Assembly (NCBI RefSeq): GCF_023502345.1
Contig: NZ_JAMFLX010000005.1
Coordinates: forward strand, 124,001-188,000
Length of the DNA stretch: 64,000 bases
Direction of reading: 5' to 3'
From: Parendozoicomonas callyspongiae
GTDB taxonomy: Bacteria; Pseudomonadota; Gammaproteobacteria; Pseudomonadales; Endozoicomonadaceae
Below are positions 17,029 through 26,500 of this stretch, one piece after another. The position numbers were made by a program, and so were the translations under genes. The notes under the pieces are model-generated. The model was not told the origin of the DNA. It worked only from the letters and a program-made list of their open reading frames with translations, and searched no databases. Each line of letters opens with the position of its first letter. The stretch's first letter is position 1.

Positions 17029-17574
17029 TTACCACATCAGATCATCTGGAATCTGGTAATCCGCATAAGGATCATCTTCATCAATCTCTTCCTGCTTGCC
17101 TTTGTTATTCACCAGCAGGAATTGATCAGCTTCCTCTCCCAGACGCTCAGCCAGCTTTTCAGCCACTTTACCGGAGATCAGCACATAATCCTCCTCTTCC
17201 AGCCGAACCAGCGACAGGCGACCTTTGCTCAGCTCGTCGATCTGCTTGTCATCCAGGTACCACTTCTTGATCTTCTTGTTATCAACAAAACTGTAGGTGC
17301 TTTCGCCGTCTTTGCGCTCAACCTTGTTGGTGGTCACAATCTGGCGAATCTGGGCCAGCTTCTCTTTCTCTTTACGCTCGGCTTCACGCTGCTGGTTCAG
17401 GGCCTTATCACGCTCAACCTGCTTGCGCTTCTCCTCTTCCAGGCGACGACGCTGCTCAACCTGGGGGTCAACGCCCTGTTTCTTTTGCTTTTTCTTTTGT
17501 GTACGGGCTTGCTGGTGCTGCTTCTTGCTGGCAATACCGGCACCCAGTAACTGGTCTCGTAATGACTTGCTCAT
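17029..17574 (-). CDS. DUF2058 (YaiL-type) protein, copy 1
   Basis: This small cytoplasmic protein of the gammaproteobacterial YaiL/DUF2058 family is described as nucleic-acid or nucleoprotein associated; its exact role is unknown. The 181 residues start MSKSLRDQLLGAGIASKK. A highly charged Lys/Arg/Glu/Gln helix follows (about 15-75), likely a coiled coil. A compact C-terminal part (about 85-160) contains YSFVDNKKIKKWYLDD and an acidic tail. Length and layout fit the family. A terminator follows. An apparently identical copy lies at 57730-58275, so the cell has two functional-looking genes for it. Confidence 0.93.
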   Translation of the reverse strand: MSKSLRDQLLGAGIASKKQHQQARTQKKKQKKQGVDPQVEQRRRLEEEKRKQVERDKALNQQREAERKEKEKLAQIRQIVTTNKVERKDGESTYSFVDNKKIKKWYLDDKQIDELSKGRLSLVRLEEEDYVLISGKVAEKLAERLGEEADQFLLVNNKGKQEEIDEDDPYADYQIPDDLMW

Positions 17575-17706
17575 AACTCAGGCAGAGGCATCTGGTAATT
17601 AAAAAACAGGCTGCATTATACCTTTCGTGCCAAATTTAACCATGTACCAAAACCGCCTGTTTCTCTAACATGAGAGTCTGGCAGGACTTCTTTCTGGTGT
17701 ACCGGC

Positions 17707-18174
17707 ATGACCACCCAAGCAGCAATGAGTCAAAACCTATCCTGGGATCTTCCCAACCCGTTTATCCTGAAAATCTCCTGTGCCGGTGAACATGAAGACC
17801 GGCTCGGGCATATCAATAATGTCGAGTACCTGAACTGGCTGGAAGATGTCAGCTGGCAGCATATCACCCAGCTGGGCGCGCCCTGGTATACCTGGAAGCA
17901 GCATGATGTCGCCATGGCCACGGTGGAAACACGGGTCAAATACCTGGCGGCGGCACATGCCGGTGATCTGATTAAAGTCGCCACCTGGATAACTGAGCAT
18001 GACAAGCTGAGGGCCAGACGTCAGTTTCAGATTATCCGGATATCCGATGGCAAAACTCTTTTACGGGCGGAAAAAGATTATGTCTGTATCGCCCTGTCCA
18101 GCGGCAAACCAAAAAAAATGCCCGGGTTTATGAGTGATGCTTACGAGGCCGGAGTTGCAGCAGCCAAGCCATAA
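17707..18174 (+). CDS. Acyl-CoA thioesterase, 4HBT (YbgC/FadM) type
   Basis: A hotdog-fold enzyme that hydrolyses acyl-CoA thioesters in the cytoplasm. The 155 residues carry the family active-site region DRLGHINNVEYLNWLED (residues 31-47). Asp31 takes the place of the usual catalytic aspartate, and the helix contains Glu46. The later strands TVETRVKYLAAAHAGD and RAEKDYVCIAL are also typical. The preferred acyl chain cannot be told from the sequence. An internal ATG at codon 7 is a possible alternative start. It is the only intact copy: in the duplicated segment the gene is cut after about 30 codons and joined to a TauE fragment. Confidence 0.9.
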   Translation: MTTQAAMSQNLSWDLPNPFILKISCAGEHEDRLGHINNVEYLNWLEDVSWQHITQLGAPWYTWKQHDVAMATVETRVKYLAAAHAGDLIKVATWITEHDKLRARRQFQIIRISDGKTLLRAEKDYVCIALSSGKPKKMPGFMSDAYEAGVAAAKP

Positions 18175-18218
18175 CCCTCTATGATTAATGAGGTAAACCA
18201 ACAACAGGAATTTCGCAG

Positions 18219-19328
18219 ATGGATCTGCCCTATTTCCAGCGGTTTCAAACCTGGTTAAACAAATCACTTCAGGATACAGGTGAGAAACTCGCTATTGGCG
18301 AAAGTGAAAATGGTGAGTTTCGTTTCCACACTCCCACCCAGGCATTTGGTCATAATATTGAGCGTTTAAGAGGCCACCTGAGAACATTTATCCAGACACT
18401 GCCACATGTATCGGGAAGCCGGCTGGCCAGTCACAGTATTAACCCTGCTTCAGTGGATGACATGCAGACACTGGTCAGAGATATCGAAGATGACCCTGCT
18501 TATATTGTTGCCTGTCTGGATCAAGACCTGAAATCCGTCGATCCACTGATACTGCAAAATCAACATGATCCAGCAGCGCTTGAAGCCATCAAAGCACAGG
18601 TGGAAGAGTTCACCCGCCCCTGTATTGAAGCAGGCAAAAGAACATTTGCCGTTATACATCTGCAGGCACTGTTGAGTCGGATCAACAAGCTGGGGAGCGA
18701 GTTTCAAGATTCTGCGACATTTATGCAGGCTGCCGAGATGATTGCCGAACAGATCCATTCAGCTGCTCAACCTAAAGAAGATATTGACTATACAGCTCTG
18801 CGCTCCTTTTCTACTGGTGGGGTTCCTCCCTTCTTTATGGAGTTACAGCCCGACCCGGACTCCACGGGCTGCGGAACCTATGCCGCCAACGCCTTCTTCG
18901 GTGGCTCTGCCCTGAATCACCCGGCCAATAGTGATCCCATTGCGGATGCTGATCTTCTTAAACGTATGAGAACAGCGTGCCACCATGCACCTATTGACCA
19001 GCCCATGCCCAAACCCGGTGATATCGAGCTCTACCATGACCACTACAGCGATAAGCTGCTGAGCCAGCTGAATGAGATAAAGGCTGACCGCTTTATCCTG
19101 ATGAGTGGGCTGAACAGCCACTATGTCACCTTTAGAAGAGATCGTACTGGCCAGTGGTATCGAATCGACAGCAGGCAATACCGTGATCAGGAACCCATCG
19201 ACCCAGCCAGCTACCTGAACAGACTCTATCAGGGGCAGAACATGGATTTTCTGTCCGAGACTGACAGGCATATTTCCATTATCAGCCTGAAAGGCGAAAA
19301 CCTCTCAGTTGCCATCCTTACTCAGTAA
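18219..19328 (+). CDS. Papain-like cysteine protease, Josephin-like C-terminal domain
   Basis: The protein has 369 residues. The N-terminal 190 residues are helical and unrecognised. The C-terminal half looks like a cysteine protease. Cys218 sits at the start of a helix in STGCGTYAANAFFGG, His301 is in NSHYVTFRRDRTGQWY, and Asp317 follows in YRIDSRQ. The helix-borne Cys, the H-Y-x-T-x-R pattern followed by W-Y-x-x-D-S, and the 16-residue His-to-Asp spacing recall the Josephin deubiquitinase domain. That family normally uses Asn at the third position. A host-directed deubiquitinase or a related peptidase is therefore plausible but unproven. There is no signal peptide; AGGA lies ahead of the ATG. 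A terminator-like hairpin follows. The gene is deleted from the duplicated copy of this region. Confidence 0.8.
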   Translation: MDLPYFQRFQTWLNKSLQDTGEKLAIGESENGEFRFHTPTQAFGHNIERLRGHLRTFIQTLPHVSGSRLASHSINPASVDDMQTLVRDIEDDPAYIVACLDQDLKSVDPLILQNQHDPAALEAIKAQVEEFTRPCIEAGKRTFAVIHLQALLSRINKLGSEFQDSATFMQAAEMIAEQIHSAAQPKEDIDYTALRSFSTGGVPPFFMELQPDPDSTGCGTYAANAFFGGSALNHPANSDPIADADLLKRMRTACHHAPIDQPMPKPGDIELYHDHYSDKLLSQLNEIKADRFILMSGLNSHYVTFRRDRTGQWYRIDSRQYRDQEPIDPASYLNRLYQGQNMDFLSETDRHISIISLKGENLSVAILTQ

Positions 19329-19351
19329 TTAACACATTCTGCAAAAAATAG

Positions 19352-19397
19352 AGGGCGGCCAGGCTCACCAGCCACTAATATGGCGCCCTGCATTTTT
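19352..19397 (+). terminator. Terminator after the papain-like protease gene
   Basis: Arms AGGGC-G-GCCA (19352-19361) and TGGCGCCCT (19381-19389) pair with one bulged base, followed by GCATTTTTC. It lies 24 bases after the stop. Confidence 0.6.
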
Positions 19398-19432
19398 CTA
19401 TTCAATTCGACTTTCCAATTTAAAGGTGGGCA

Positions 19433-20203
19433 ATGGAGTTCCTGTCGCCAGAGATGCTAGTCATTCTGTTTTTTGTCGGCGGTATTGCCGGCTGTATTGA
19501 TGCCATGGCCGGTGGCGGCGGTTTGATTACCATACCCGCCATGCTCTCAATGGGTATTCCTCCTCTGCAGACACTGGCCACCAATAAGCTGCAGGCCTGC
19601 GGTGGCAGTTTCAGCGCCAGCCTCTACTTTGTGCGGGCAGGAGCGGTGAACCTGAGGGAGATGTGGTTTCCCATCGTCTGCACCTTCCTTGGCAGTGCAG
19701 CCGGTGCCATTCTGGTTCAGCAGATTCATGCCGAGGTACTGACTGCACTGATACCCTTTCTGCTGATCGGGATTGCAGTCTATTTTCTGCTGTCCAAACG
19801 GCTGGATGGTGGAAACCAGCGAGTCACCCTGACAACATTTGCCCTGACCGCCGGTTTCGGCGTTGGTTTTTATGATGGTTTCTTCGGCCCCGGAACAGGT
19901 TCCTTCTTTGCCATGTTCTGCGTGGTTCTGCTTGGACATTCACTGCCAGTGGCAACAGCCCATACCAAAGTGCTGAACTTCACCAGTAATATCTCCTCTC
20001 TGGGATTCTTCCTGGCAGGCGGGCATGTCATTGTTCCTTTAGGGCTGGTGATGATGGCTGGCCAGTTTATTGGTGCCCGGATTGGTTCCAAAATGGTTAT
20101 GACCAAAGGGCAGCAGCTGATTCGACCGATGATTGTGGTGATTTGTCTGGTTATGTCGGCGAAGCTTCTTTGGGAGAGTTTTGGCTTATTTTGTTTTTTT
20201 TAA
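19433..20203 (+). CDS. TauE/SafE family sulfite/anion exporter (YfcA type)
   Basis: An inner-membrane transporter of the TauE/SafE family, whose members are thought to export sulfite, sulfoacetate or related anions. The 256 residues contain about eight hydrophobic segments. They also contain the two family repeats, seen as GGIAGCIDAMAGGGGLITIPAML near the N-terminus and GFGVGFYDGFFGPGTGSFFAM in the centre. An AAAGGTGG ribosome site precedes the ATG. Substrate is not determined by sequence. A decayed, frameshifted copy of the last 135 codons is present at 58497-58884. Confidence 0.92.
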   Translation: MEFLSPEMLVILFFVGGIAGCIDAMAGGGGLITIPAMLSMGIPPLQTLATNKLQACGGSFSASLYFVRAGAVNLREMWFPIVCTFLGSAAGAILVQQIHAEVLTALIPFLLIGIAVYFLLSKRLDGGNQRVTLTTFALTAGFGVGFYDGFFGPGTGSFFAMFCVVLLGHSLPVATAHTKVLNFTSNISSLGFFLAGGHVIVPLGLVMMAGQFIGARIGSKMVMTKGQQLIRPMIVVICLVMSAKLLWESFGLFCFF

Positions 20204-20251
20204 TGTAAAGCAGCTATTCCGCAGGAGTAGCTGCACGTTCACTTGATACTT

Positions 20252-20875
20252 AGGAACTATCTAAAAATAACTTCCCGACTAGCCCCTCCGGTGTAATGAG
20301 TAATACCTAGTAACCATTACATTGGAGGCTGTTATGGTCACTTATCCCTCAAAGGTAAAAAAGCGCATGAGAGCTTTTTATCAAGCCCTCAACGAAAGAG
20401 AACGCCGTCTTTATGCTGCAGTTGAAGCTCTAAAACTTGGCCATGGTGGTATTGGTTATGTATCGCAAGTGCTGAACTGTGATCAAAAAACGATTCACAA
20501 GGGAATGACAGAGCTGGATTCAGAAGAAATCATCGTTGCCCCGCAGCGAAAAAAGGGGCCGGTCGTAAACCTGTGACGGAGGTCTACCCGCAACTCATAG
20601 AGAATCTCCATACTGTTTTACGCACCCACACGGCGGGTGATCCCATGCGGGAAAATGTAAAATGGACCACTACATGGAAAAAAACAGACACAGCGACAAG
20701 GCTCAGAGTGAAGATCAGGGTCATCGACAAGCTTTACAAAGCGGGACGCAAGTATGCAGCAGATTTTAAAGAGATGATGGTCATTCAGTTCGACGACCTG
20801 CTTCCTAAATGGAACTATGTTGCCATTCCTGATGCTGTTGGATAAGCAGGGAAGTTATTTTTAGACGGTTCCTTA
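20252..20875 (+). mobile_element. Internally deleted ISAzo13-type insertion sequence
   Basis: A 624-bp element is bounded by inverted repeats of about 25 bases that share AGGAAC and TCTAAAAATAACTTCCC, with two mismatches between the ends. The interior holds only the start and a short later part of a transposase, so it is a non-autonomous remnant. No clear target duplication was found. It marks the left edge of the 20-35 kb island. Confidence 0.8.
20334..20845 (+). pseudogene. Truncated ISAzo13-family transposase
   Basis: The ATG at 20334 follows TTGGAGG and opens an N-terminal DNA-binding region (ERERRLYAAVEALKLGHGGI, then a helix-turn-helix-like stretch). The frame shifts near 20575 into a second frame containing TAGDPMRENVKWT, a sequence typical of this family, and then later material (WKKTDTATR and onward). 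The catalytic DDE core of a full-length enzyme of about 400-500 residues is mostly absent. Neither frame can give an active transposase. Confidence 0.8.
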
Positions 20876-21096
20876 GCGTTGTTTTTTGTTGAGGGTATGG
20901 CCGGCAAAATAAAGGCCAGCTATCGGCGCATAGAGTATAGTGAAAGATTGTTCGATTTTTATTTTCACCAAAACGCAACTGGCAGGTAAAATCCTGAGTA
21001 GTGGATGTTCTACCCCACTGCTCTTACCGCATCTGGAATTCAAACCCGTTTTTCAGGCTGAACTCACGGACTCATGATCAATATGTATATTGAATG

Positions 21097-21333
21097 TCAG
21101 TAGTCCCGAAGTTCATCTTCAATCATTGCCTTTGAATTATTTAAATAGTCCTCAAGAACAGAATGAAGAAATAGATCAGTATCAATCATGTATTGCCTGA
21201 CAGTGTCATACTCTTCTATGATAATTTCCTTATTGCAGTGCATTAGCATTATACTTCTTGCCCGAAGAAATGTACTAACCGATTTTAATCTGGTCGTTAT
21301 TTTGCCAGTCATATAAGGGTTTTTTCTGTTCAT
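21097..21333 (-). CDS. Small hypothetical protein of the island (78 aa)
   Basis: No family is recognised. The open frame begins further upstream at a TTG inside the preceding gene. The ATG at 21333, 19 bases after that gene's stop, is a more natural start, though its ribosome site is weak. The product is helical and polar, with an acidic C-terminus and no membrane segment. It is AT-rich like its neighbour and was probably acquired with it. Confidence 0.5.
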   Translation of the reverse strand: MNRKNPYMTGKITTRLKSVSTFLRARSIMLMHCNKEIIIEEYDTVRQYMIDTDLFLHSVLEDYLNNSKAMIEDELRDY

Positions 21334-21352
21334 CTTGTGTTTATAGTTTGCA

Positions 21353-22588
21353 TTAATTAAATAAGGTAGCACTGTATAGTGTAGCGGGCCTTCCTTTACC
21401 ACTTTTTTTGATCTTTTTTTCAATTAAACCAAGTTTTTTTATCGAAAGCAATTCGAGAGCATGATGCAGATCTTCTTGTTTTATGTGACCGTAGAAAAAT
21501 TGATATATATCCCTTGTCGTGCAACAACCCTTTTCTTTACATATTGTTTTTACTGCATCAAACACATCGGCAGGGGAAATTCCCGAATCACTGGAATGGT
21601 TTGTTTTTTGGCGTGGTGTTTTTTGACCTGAGCAGCAGCTTACCTGGTAGAGAGTTTTAGCAAGAATAATATCTTTCTCAGAAACAAAATCCCTGAAATC
21701 AATGAGGGCCAGGTAGGATGCAATCCTTATAATATTAATATCTGACTCATTATTGCAAAGGTGGAATTGTGAATTAGCAAAGATTTTATCTGGACTGGTT
21801 GTGTAATCTATAAATGTCATATCGGTATAATAAACTCCATCACATGATAGATTGCTTTTGGATATTATGAAATCAGCCAGATTGCACAGACAATCAATAA
21901 AGTAATCCTGTATTTCAGGTTTTAATTTTTTAACTGACCCGGAGTATTTACTAAGATTAAAAGACAGGGGTGGGTAATTAGAATATTCGCCATTAAAACA
22001 CTCAAATAGATCATTGATAAATAAATCACTGCATGATGCTACTATTAATTTTTTTGGGGCAGAAACTTTAGTGTGGAATGGTTTGAAGTAATCCATGAAT
22101 TTCTGTTCTGGCAAATCAGGTGTATCTTTTATCAATTGGCTTCGGAATTTGAAATGAATATCGAAGTTTGCCTTCAGTTTCCCTATTTCATGCATTTTGC
22201 TAAGTAGAACAAGGTGTGAAAATATTAGGTCACTATCATCTTTTCTCGCTAATAGATACAATAAGCAGATATTTAGATGTATTTTTTTTCCTTGTGGCCT
22301 CAGGCATACACACATATCAATAAGGCAGGAAAATATAAAAATAAAAATCGTGCCAACCACCGCGGTATCATAAGAGGTGTCCGGTTGATGGTGCATCAAA
22401 TATTGTTTTATCAGACCAGGAAAGTCTTCCGGGTTAAGCTCTTCCATAAAGGGCTGTGATGGATTGAAATCTTGCATAATAATTGGACGCTGTCCGTGTT
22501 GATAAAGGTTTGAAAGAAAGGTGGCAGAGTATATGAAATCAATTAACAGGTTACTTATTCCTGTTTGGCTTCTTTTTAGCTCCAGCAC
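21353..22588 (-). CDS. Hypothetical protein with C-terminal winged-helix-like domain (411 aa)
   Basis: No family is recognised for the main body. Translation starts at GTG 22588 after TGGAG at an 8-base spacing. Residues 1-330 are mostly helical, with a Phe/Cys-rich hydrophobic patch around 75-100 that might be a membrane segment. The last 70 residues (from about DVFDAVKTICKEKG) read as a winged helix ending in a basic wing, KKIKKSGKGRPATLYSA. This arrangement is seen at the ends of some plasmid and phage replication or DUF3987-like proteins, so a DNA-related role is possible. It is divergent from the repressor gene at 22807, which may control it. Its AT content is high compared with the flanking core genes. 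Confidence 0.65.
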   Translation of the reverse strand: MLELKRSQTGISNLLIDFIYSATFLSNLYQHGQRPIIMQDFNPSQPFMEELNPEDFPGLIKQYLMHHQPDTSYDTAVVGTIFIFIFSCLIDMCVCLRPQGKKIHLNICLLYLLARKDDSDLIFSHLVLLSKMHEIGKLKANFDIHFKFRSQLIKDTPDLPEQKFMDYFKPFHTKVSAPKKLIVASCSDLFINDLFECFNGEYSNYPPLSFNLSKYSGSVKKLKPEIQDYFIDCLCNLADFIISKSNLSCDGVYYTDMTFIDYTTSPDKIFANSQFHLCNNESDINIIRIASYLALIDFRDFVSEKDIILAKTLYQVSCCSGQKTPRQKTNHSSDSGISPADVFDAVKTICKEKGCCTTRDIYQFFYGHIKQEDLHHALELLSIKKLGLIEKKIKKSGKGRPATLYSATLFN

Positions 22589-22806
22589 ACTGTATAGACT
22601 CCAAACAAAATAAAGATCTAATGTCGTATAATTTTAGAATTCGAAATCTAAATATCAAGGATTTGTGATTCTTTTTTTATAGCAATAAATTATTACAATT
22701 ATCTTTATTATTGGCCTATTCATAATGCAATAAAAATACTGCCCAGAAACAAGTTTTATATCATTGCTAATGCTCACTCGTCTCTGCATGTTGGAGAATT
22801 CGGATA

Positions 22807-23490
22807 ATGTTCTTAAAAAATGAAGGTCAAGACAGTTCATCAGAATGGATCACAAGGGTTAAAGACCTGATGCTGAAAAAAGGGATACAAACGTGCCAGG
22901 ATCTTGCTTACCATTCTGGGGTTTCTGCAGGGTCTCTGAACCAGGCACTGCGTGGCATGCACATGCCAAAGCAGGTTACCATTGAAAAGATAGCTACGGC
23001 TTTAAACACAACTCCTCAATATTTACTTTATGGTGATAACTTACGAGTTATCAAGAAAGTTCCTTTTCTCAACTCACCTTCTCAGGTGGGTGGCTGGGTG
23101 AAAGATAAAAAAACAATCCTTGACTCCATTGAGTGGATAGACTTCCCGTCGACCTCAAAGATGCCCACCCCTTCATTTGCAACCAAATTGCTGAATACAG
23201 ATATGGAGCCACTCTTTCAACCTGGCGATATTCTGATTTTCAATAGTGTCGATAACAGTGATTTTATCCATGAACGAAAGGGGTTGGCTCATTACATTCT
23301 TACTCTTGAATATGGTCGAGACTTTAAGCCGCTGAAATGCCTGTTTGGTATATTGTCCTTAACGAACTCCGGCATGTATCTGGATACCATTGATAAGCGC
23401 TTCACGCCGATGCCTATTGAGGGCAATTGTAAAATAGTTGGCGTTCTTGTCTACCAGATGCGGGATTACAGCCACTATAAAAGGGTGTGA
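22807..23490 (+). CDS. XRE/S24-type phage-like repressor without the usual Ser nucleophile
   Basis: This cytoplasmic DNA-binding regulator resembles phage CI repressors. An N-terminal helix-turn-helix (about residues 14-75) reads CQDLAYHSGVSAGSLNQALR and TIEKIATALNTTPQYLLYG. The C-terminal half resembles the S24 domain, with NTDMEPLFQPGDILIF at about residues 135-152. In self-cleaving repressors this position reads Ser-Met; here it is Asp-Met, so RecA-stimulated autocleavage is unlikely. It may respond to another signal or act as a fixed repressor. It is divergent from the 411-residue gene and converges on the giant LamG gene, with a strong terminator between. The palindrome-bearing AT-rich spacer 22589-22806 is the likely operator region. 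Confidence 0.85.
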   Translation: MFLKNEGQDSSSEWITRVKDLMLKKGIQTCQDLAYHSGVSAGSLNQALRGMHMPKQVTIEKIATALNTTPQYLLYGDNLRVIKKVPFLNSPSQVGGWVKDKKTILDSIEWIDFPSTSKMPTPSFATKLLNTDMEPLFQPGDILIFNSVDNSDFIHERKGLAHYILTLEYGRDFKPLKCLFGILSLTNSGMYLDTIDKRFTPMPIEGNCKIVGVLVYQMRDYSHYKRV

Positions 23491-23514
23491 TATTGCTATC
23501 ACACCCTTTTATTT
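23479..23514. terminator. Strong bidirectional terminator
   Basis: A perfect 14-bp stem (23479-23492 with 23497-23510) with A-rich and T-rich flanks lies between the convergent ends of the repressor and the giant LamG gene. It overlaps the last codons of the repressor. Confidence 0.85.
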
Positions 23515-23528
23515 CAGGGTAAAAGTGA

Positions 23529-26500
23529 TTAATAAATGTTCAGGTATTCCTGGAACAACTGGTTGATGTAGTTAATGCTGTCGTTGTCATTGAACTCTGG
23601 TAAGTAGGCGCTTACCGCACTTCTGACTTTTGACTCCAGCTTGCCGGTTGTCAGATCGGGCTCGTAGATGTATGGCTCAAGCAGTACAAGCAGCTGATGA
23701 TTGCTTGTGAACTTGTCGCCAATTTTATTCATAACGTCTTTGGAACCCGGTGTTCCTGATGAAGGAGGCAGGATACGGCTGACGTAGGTGACCCTGTGAA
23801 GCAGGCGCCAGGGCTTCTGCTTTTCATTGTCTGCCAGCTGCACTCCTGGTTTTAACACATTGCGCAGAGCCACGGCTGAAGGACTACCGTTCTGTAGCAG
23901 CCATGCGGGGTCAATCACCTGGTTTCTGAGATGCTCAAATGAGTCTTCAGATGGTTGCAGGAAGAATGTGTAACCTCGATAGGCATCTACTTTACCTGGT
24001 CTCAGTATGGGAGCAGCTATGGTGTAGTTCGTATCAGGATAACCCGGATTGACCAGGGTTCTGACACTCCTGAAGGCCGCATCACCCACTTTGCTGGCAC
24101 CAAATTGTGACTTTTCAGCGTCATTGACTGTATACAAATGCAGATCTCGGTCAGGCGTTACCTCTGCAGCAAGACCGAAACCGGCACTCTCTGTTTTTGA
24201 CTTACTGCGGGACAGTGTCAGGCTGGCATCGGCTGTCGCTCCAATATCGATGCCAAAGCCAACGCCACCGAAGAGTGCTTTTAATTTATAGTCGGCTTTA
24301 ATGCCAAACTTGAAGTTAAAGCTGCCACTATAGGATTCACTGATGGATTCAGTGTAATTACTGGTCTCATTATACATACCACCATCGGCAGTCCAGATGT
24401 ACCTGCTGTATATGTCTACGGCATGAACAAGTTTCGGCGGTGTGTACTCTGATTCTTCACTGTTTGAGCTGTCCACATATCCAACAACGGAACTCTGCTG
24501 AGCTTCTGGCAACCCAAGTGAATAGTCAAAGGTTCTGAGTTTTGCCGAGTTCCAGCTTTCATACTCGGCATCAATTTTCGCCTGTTTGTCATCAACTTCT
24601 CTCACCAGTTCATAGGTTTCAGAGGGTTTATAGTAACTGTATTCACCATAGCTTCCGCTTTGCGGGTAGTCTGGATCTTTGACCAGTTTGTAACCGGTAT
24701 CCGCTGTGGTGAATCCAAGTTTTCCGTCCAGAGTACCCTGCTTGATATAGTTGGGATTCATGGGGAAGGTGATGATATTCCGATCTCTGGGAATGTCGGC
24801 ATTAGGTACCATAAACATACCCACCAGAGCCTTGTTTTCTCTCACTCTCAAGCCATAAATATCGGCAGTGAGTGATTCCACCAGGGCTGTTCCGTAGTTT
24901 TTAGGTACAAAACGTCGCTGGGGAGTCCAGTACCGCCCGTCAGCTCTTTCCGGTTCCCATTTGCCGCCAAGAGATTGCTTGAATACCTGACTCTTGGTCA
25001 GTGAGCTGCTGAGTGCTTTCTGAGCACTGAATCCTCCTCCAAAGTAAGTTGATATACCCCCGGTGATGCCTCCTTCTCCCTTGGCTCCTGTGAACTCAAC
25101 CCCGAATCCCAGGGGGGCTACCTCTACGTTAGCGTCAAAGTCGAATAAATAGCCGCCTTCCACTGATAAACCAACGCCGCCTGAATCAGATCTTGACAGC
25201 CCCCAGGAGTACTGGTCATTGTCACTGGTGGAAATATTCACTGAAGAGGATCCGCCATAGGAATCGGCTTCGCCCAGAATAAGACCTGTTGAAGTCAGGT
25301 TTTCTCCCGGAACCGGAGGTGCTCCTTCACTGTAACCGATGATTTGAGGATCTGTCTGTCCCTGGCTCAGCCACTCGGTATAGAGCTCTGCTACAGGCAC
25401 ACCGGTAAAGACTTTGAGGGTACCATGTTCAACCGAGGCATAAGCGGACTTGCGCATAGCACCCGCTACTTTGTTGTCATCATCAAGATAGACTGCATTA
25501 TAAAACCCGCAGGTTACTGGCTCAGATGCGCTGGTACGGGTGTGATAGGGTGATGGCAGGGACTGGAAGTAATTGGAAACATAAGGTGTTCCTTCATTAC
25601 TGATGGGGGCAACGGACAGTCTGTTTGAAGCATCACTGGTGCCGTTCTCACTCAATGTAAAACCTGTACCCGCCCGGTTGTACGCTTTCTTCTCCCTGAG
25701 GTTGAAGTCATACAACAGGGCAAAGTCATTCAGTACACCAGGCGAAGCGCTGAAAGCGGATTGAATGATATCAACCTGGGACCTGGCTTTTTTCCAAACC
25801 CTCAGCTCACCCAAATGCCCATAAGCATATTGAGGGTTTGAGCTGGCATTGGTTCTTCCTAATATAACTTTTCTGCTATCGGAGAATATATGGCCGTGGG
25901 CAGTGCTTTCCTTAAGGAGTGTGATGGCTTTTCCATCCACAAAGAGTTTTGGCTGGTTGGAAGAATTAGCCAGACTCCAGGAGGTGTGGGGAACATTAAA
26001 GTAACGTCCATTACTTGGAGTTTTTTCATCATAGGCCCGGTTCCCTGTCTTTTCGTCAAACTTCCAGTAAGCGGCCAGATCAGAGTTGCTTGTATCAATA
26101 TCAACCAGATGTGTACTTGCTGCCAGATCTGCCCCCCATATGACCAGCCTGCTGATCTCTCTGGTGAGGCCAGTATCTATACCGAACTCCAGTGTGTTGG
26201 TTGAGCTGGAATGAAAACCATCGACATAAAACGTGCCTGATTTCACTGAGCCCAGCGCTCTCTCCACACCACTGTCTACAGAATAAAGATAAATTTTACT
26301 GGTCACCTTGAAGTTTCCAGTATCGCCGCCGCTGGAAGGCGGGGTGGTCACACCGTTGACGACATAGGCCTCATCATTCACCGTAACGGTTGAGCCGGTA
26401 GGAACAAACCCGGAGATATCCCCCATATCTGAGTAATTGATATTGGCTTCTTTGTTGATGGCCACAACGACTCTGTACTTTTTGTCAGCTTCCAGAGAAG

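Larger units (their letters stand above)
15097..20203. repeat. Segmental duplication, source-like copy
   Basis: This segment, from inside the peroxiredoxin gene to the end of the TauE/SafE gene, has a second copy at 55832-58884. The middle (about 16000-17795) is almost identical in the two copies, including intergenic DNA at a constant offset of 40701 bases. The outer parts are visibly diverged. The second copy lacks bases corresponding to about 17796-19799. Confidence 0.92.

Noticed and set aside
16996-17550. A 184-codon Leu-rich plus-strand frame, repeated at 57697-58251
   Set aside because: It is antisense to the DUF2058 gene. It is duplicated only because the DNA is; the Leu richness comes from complementing Lys/Glu/Gln codons.
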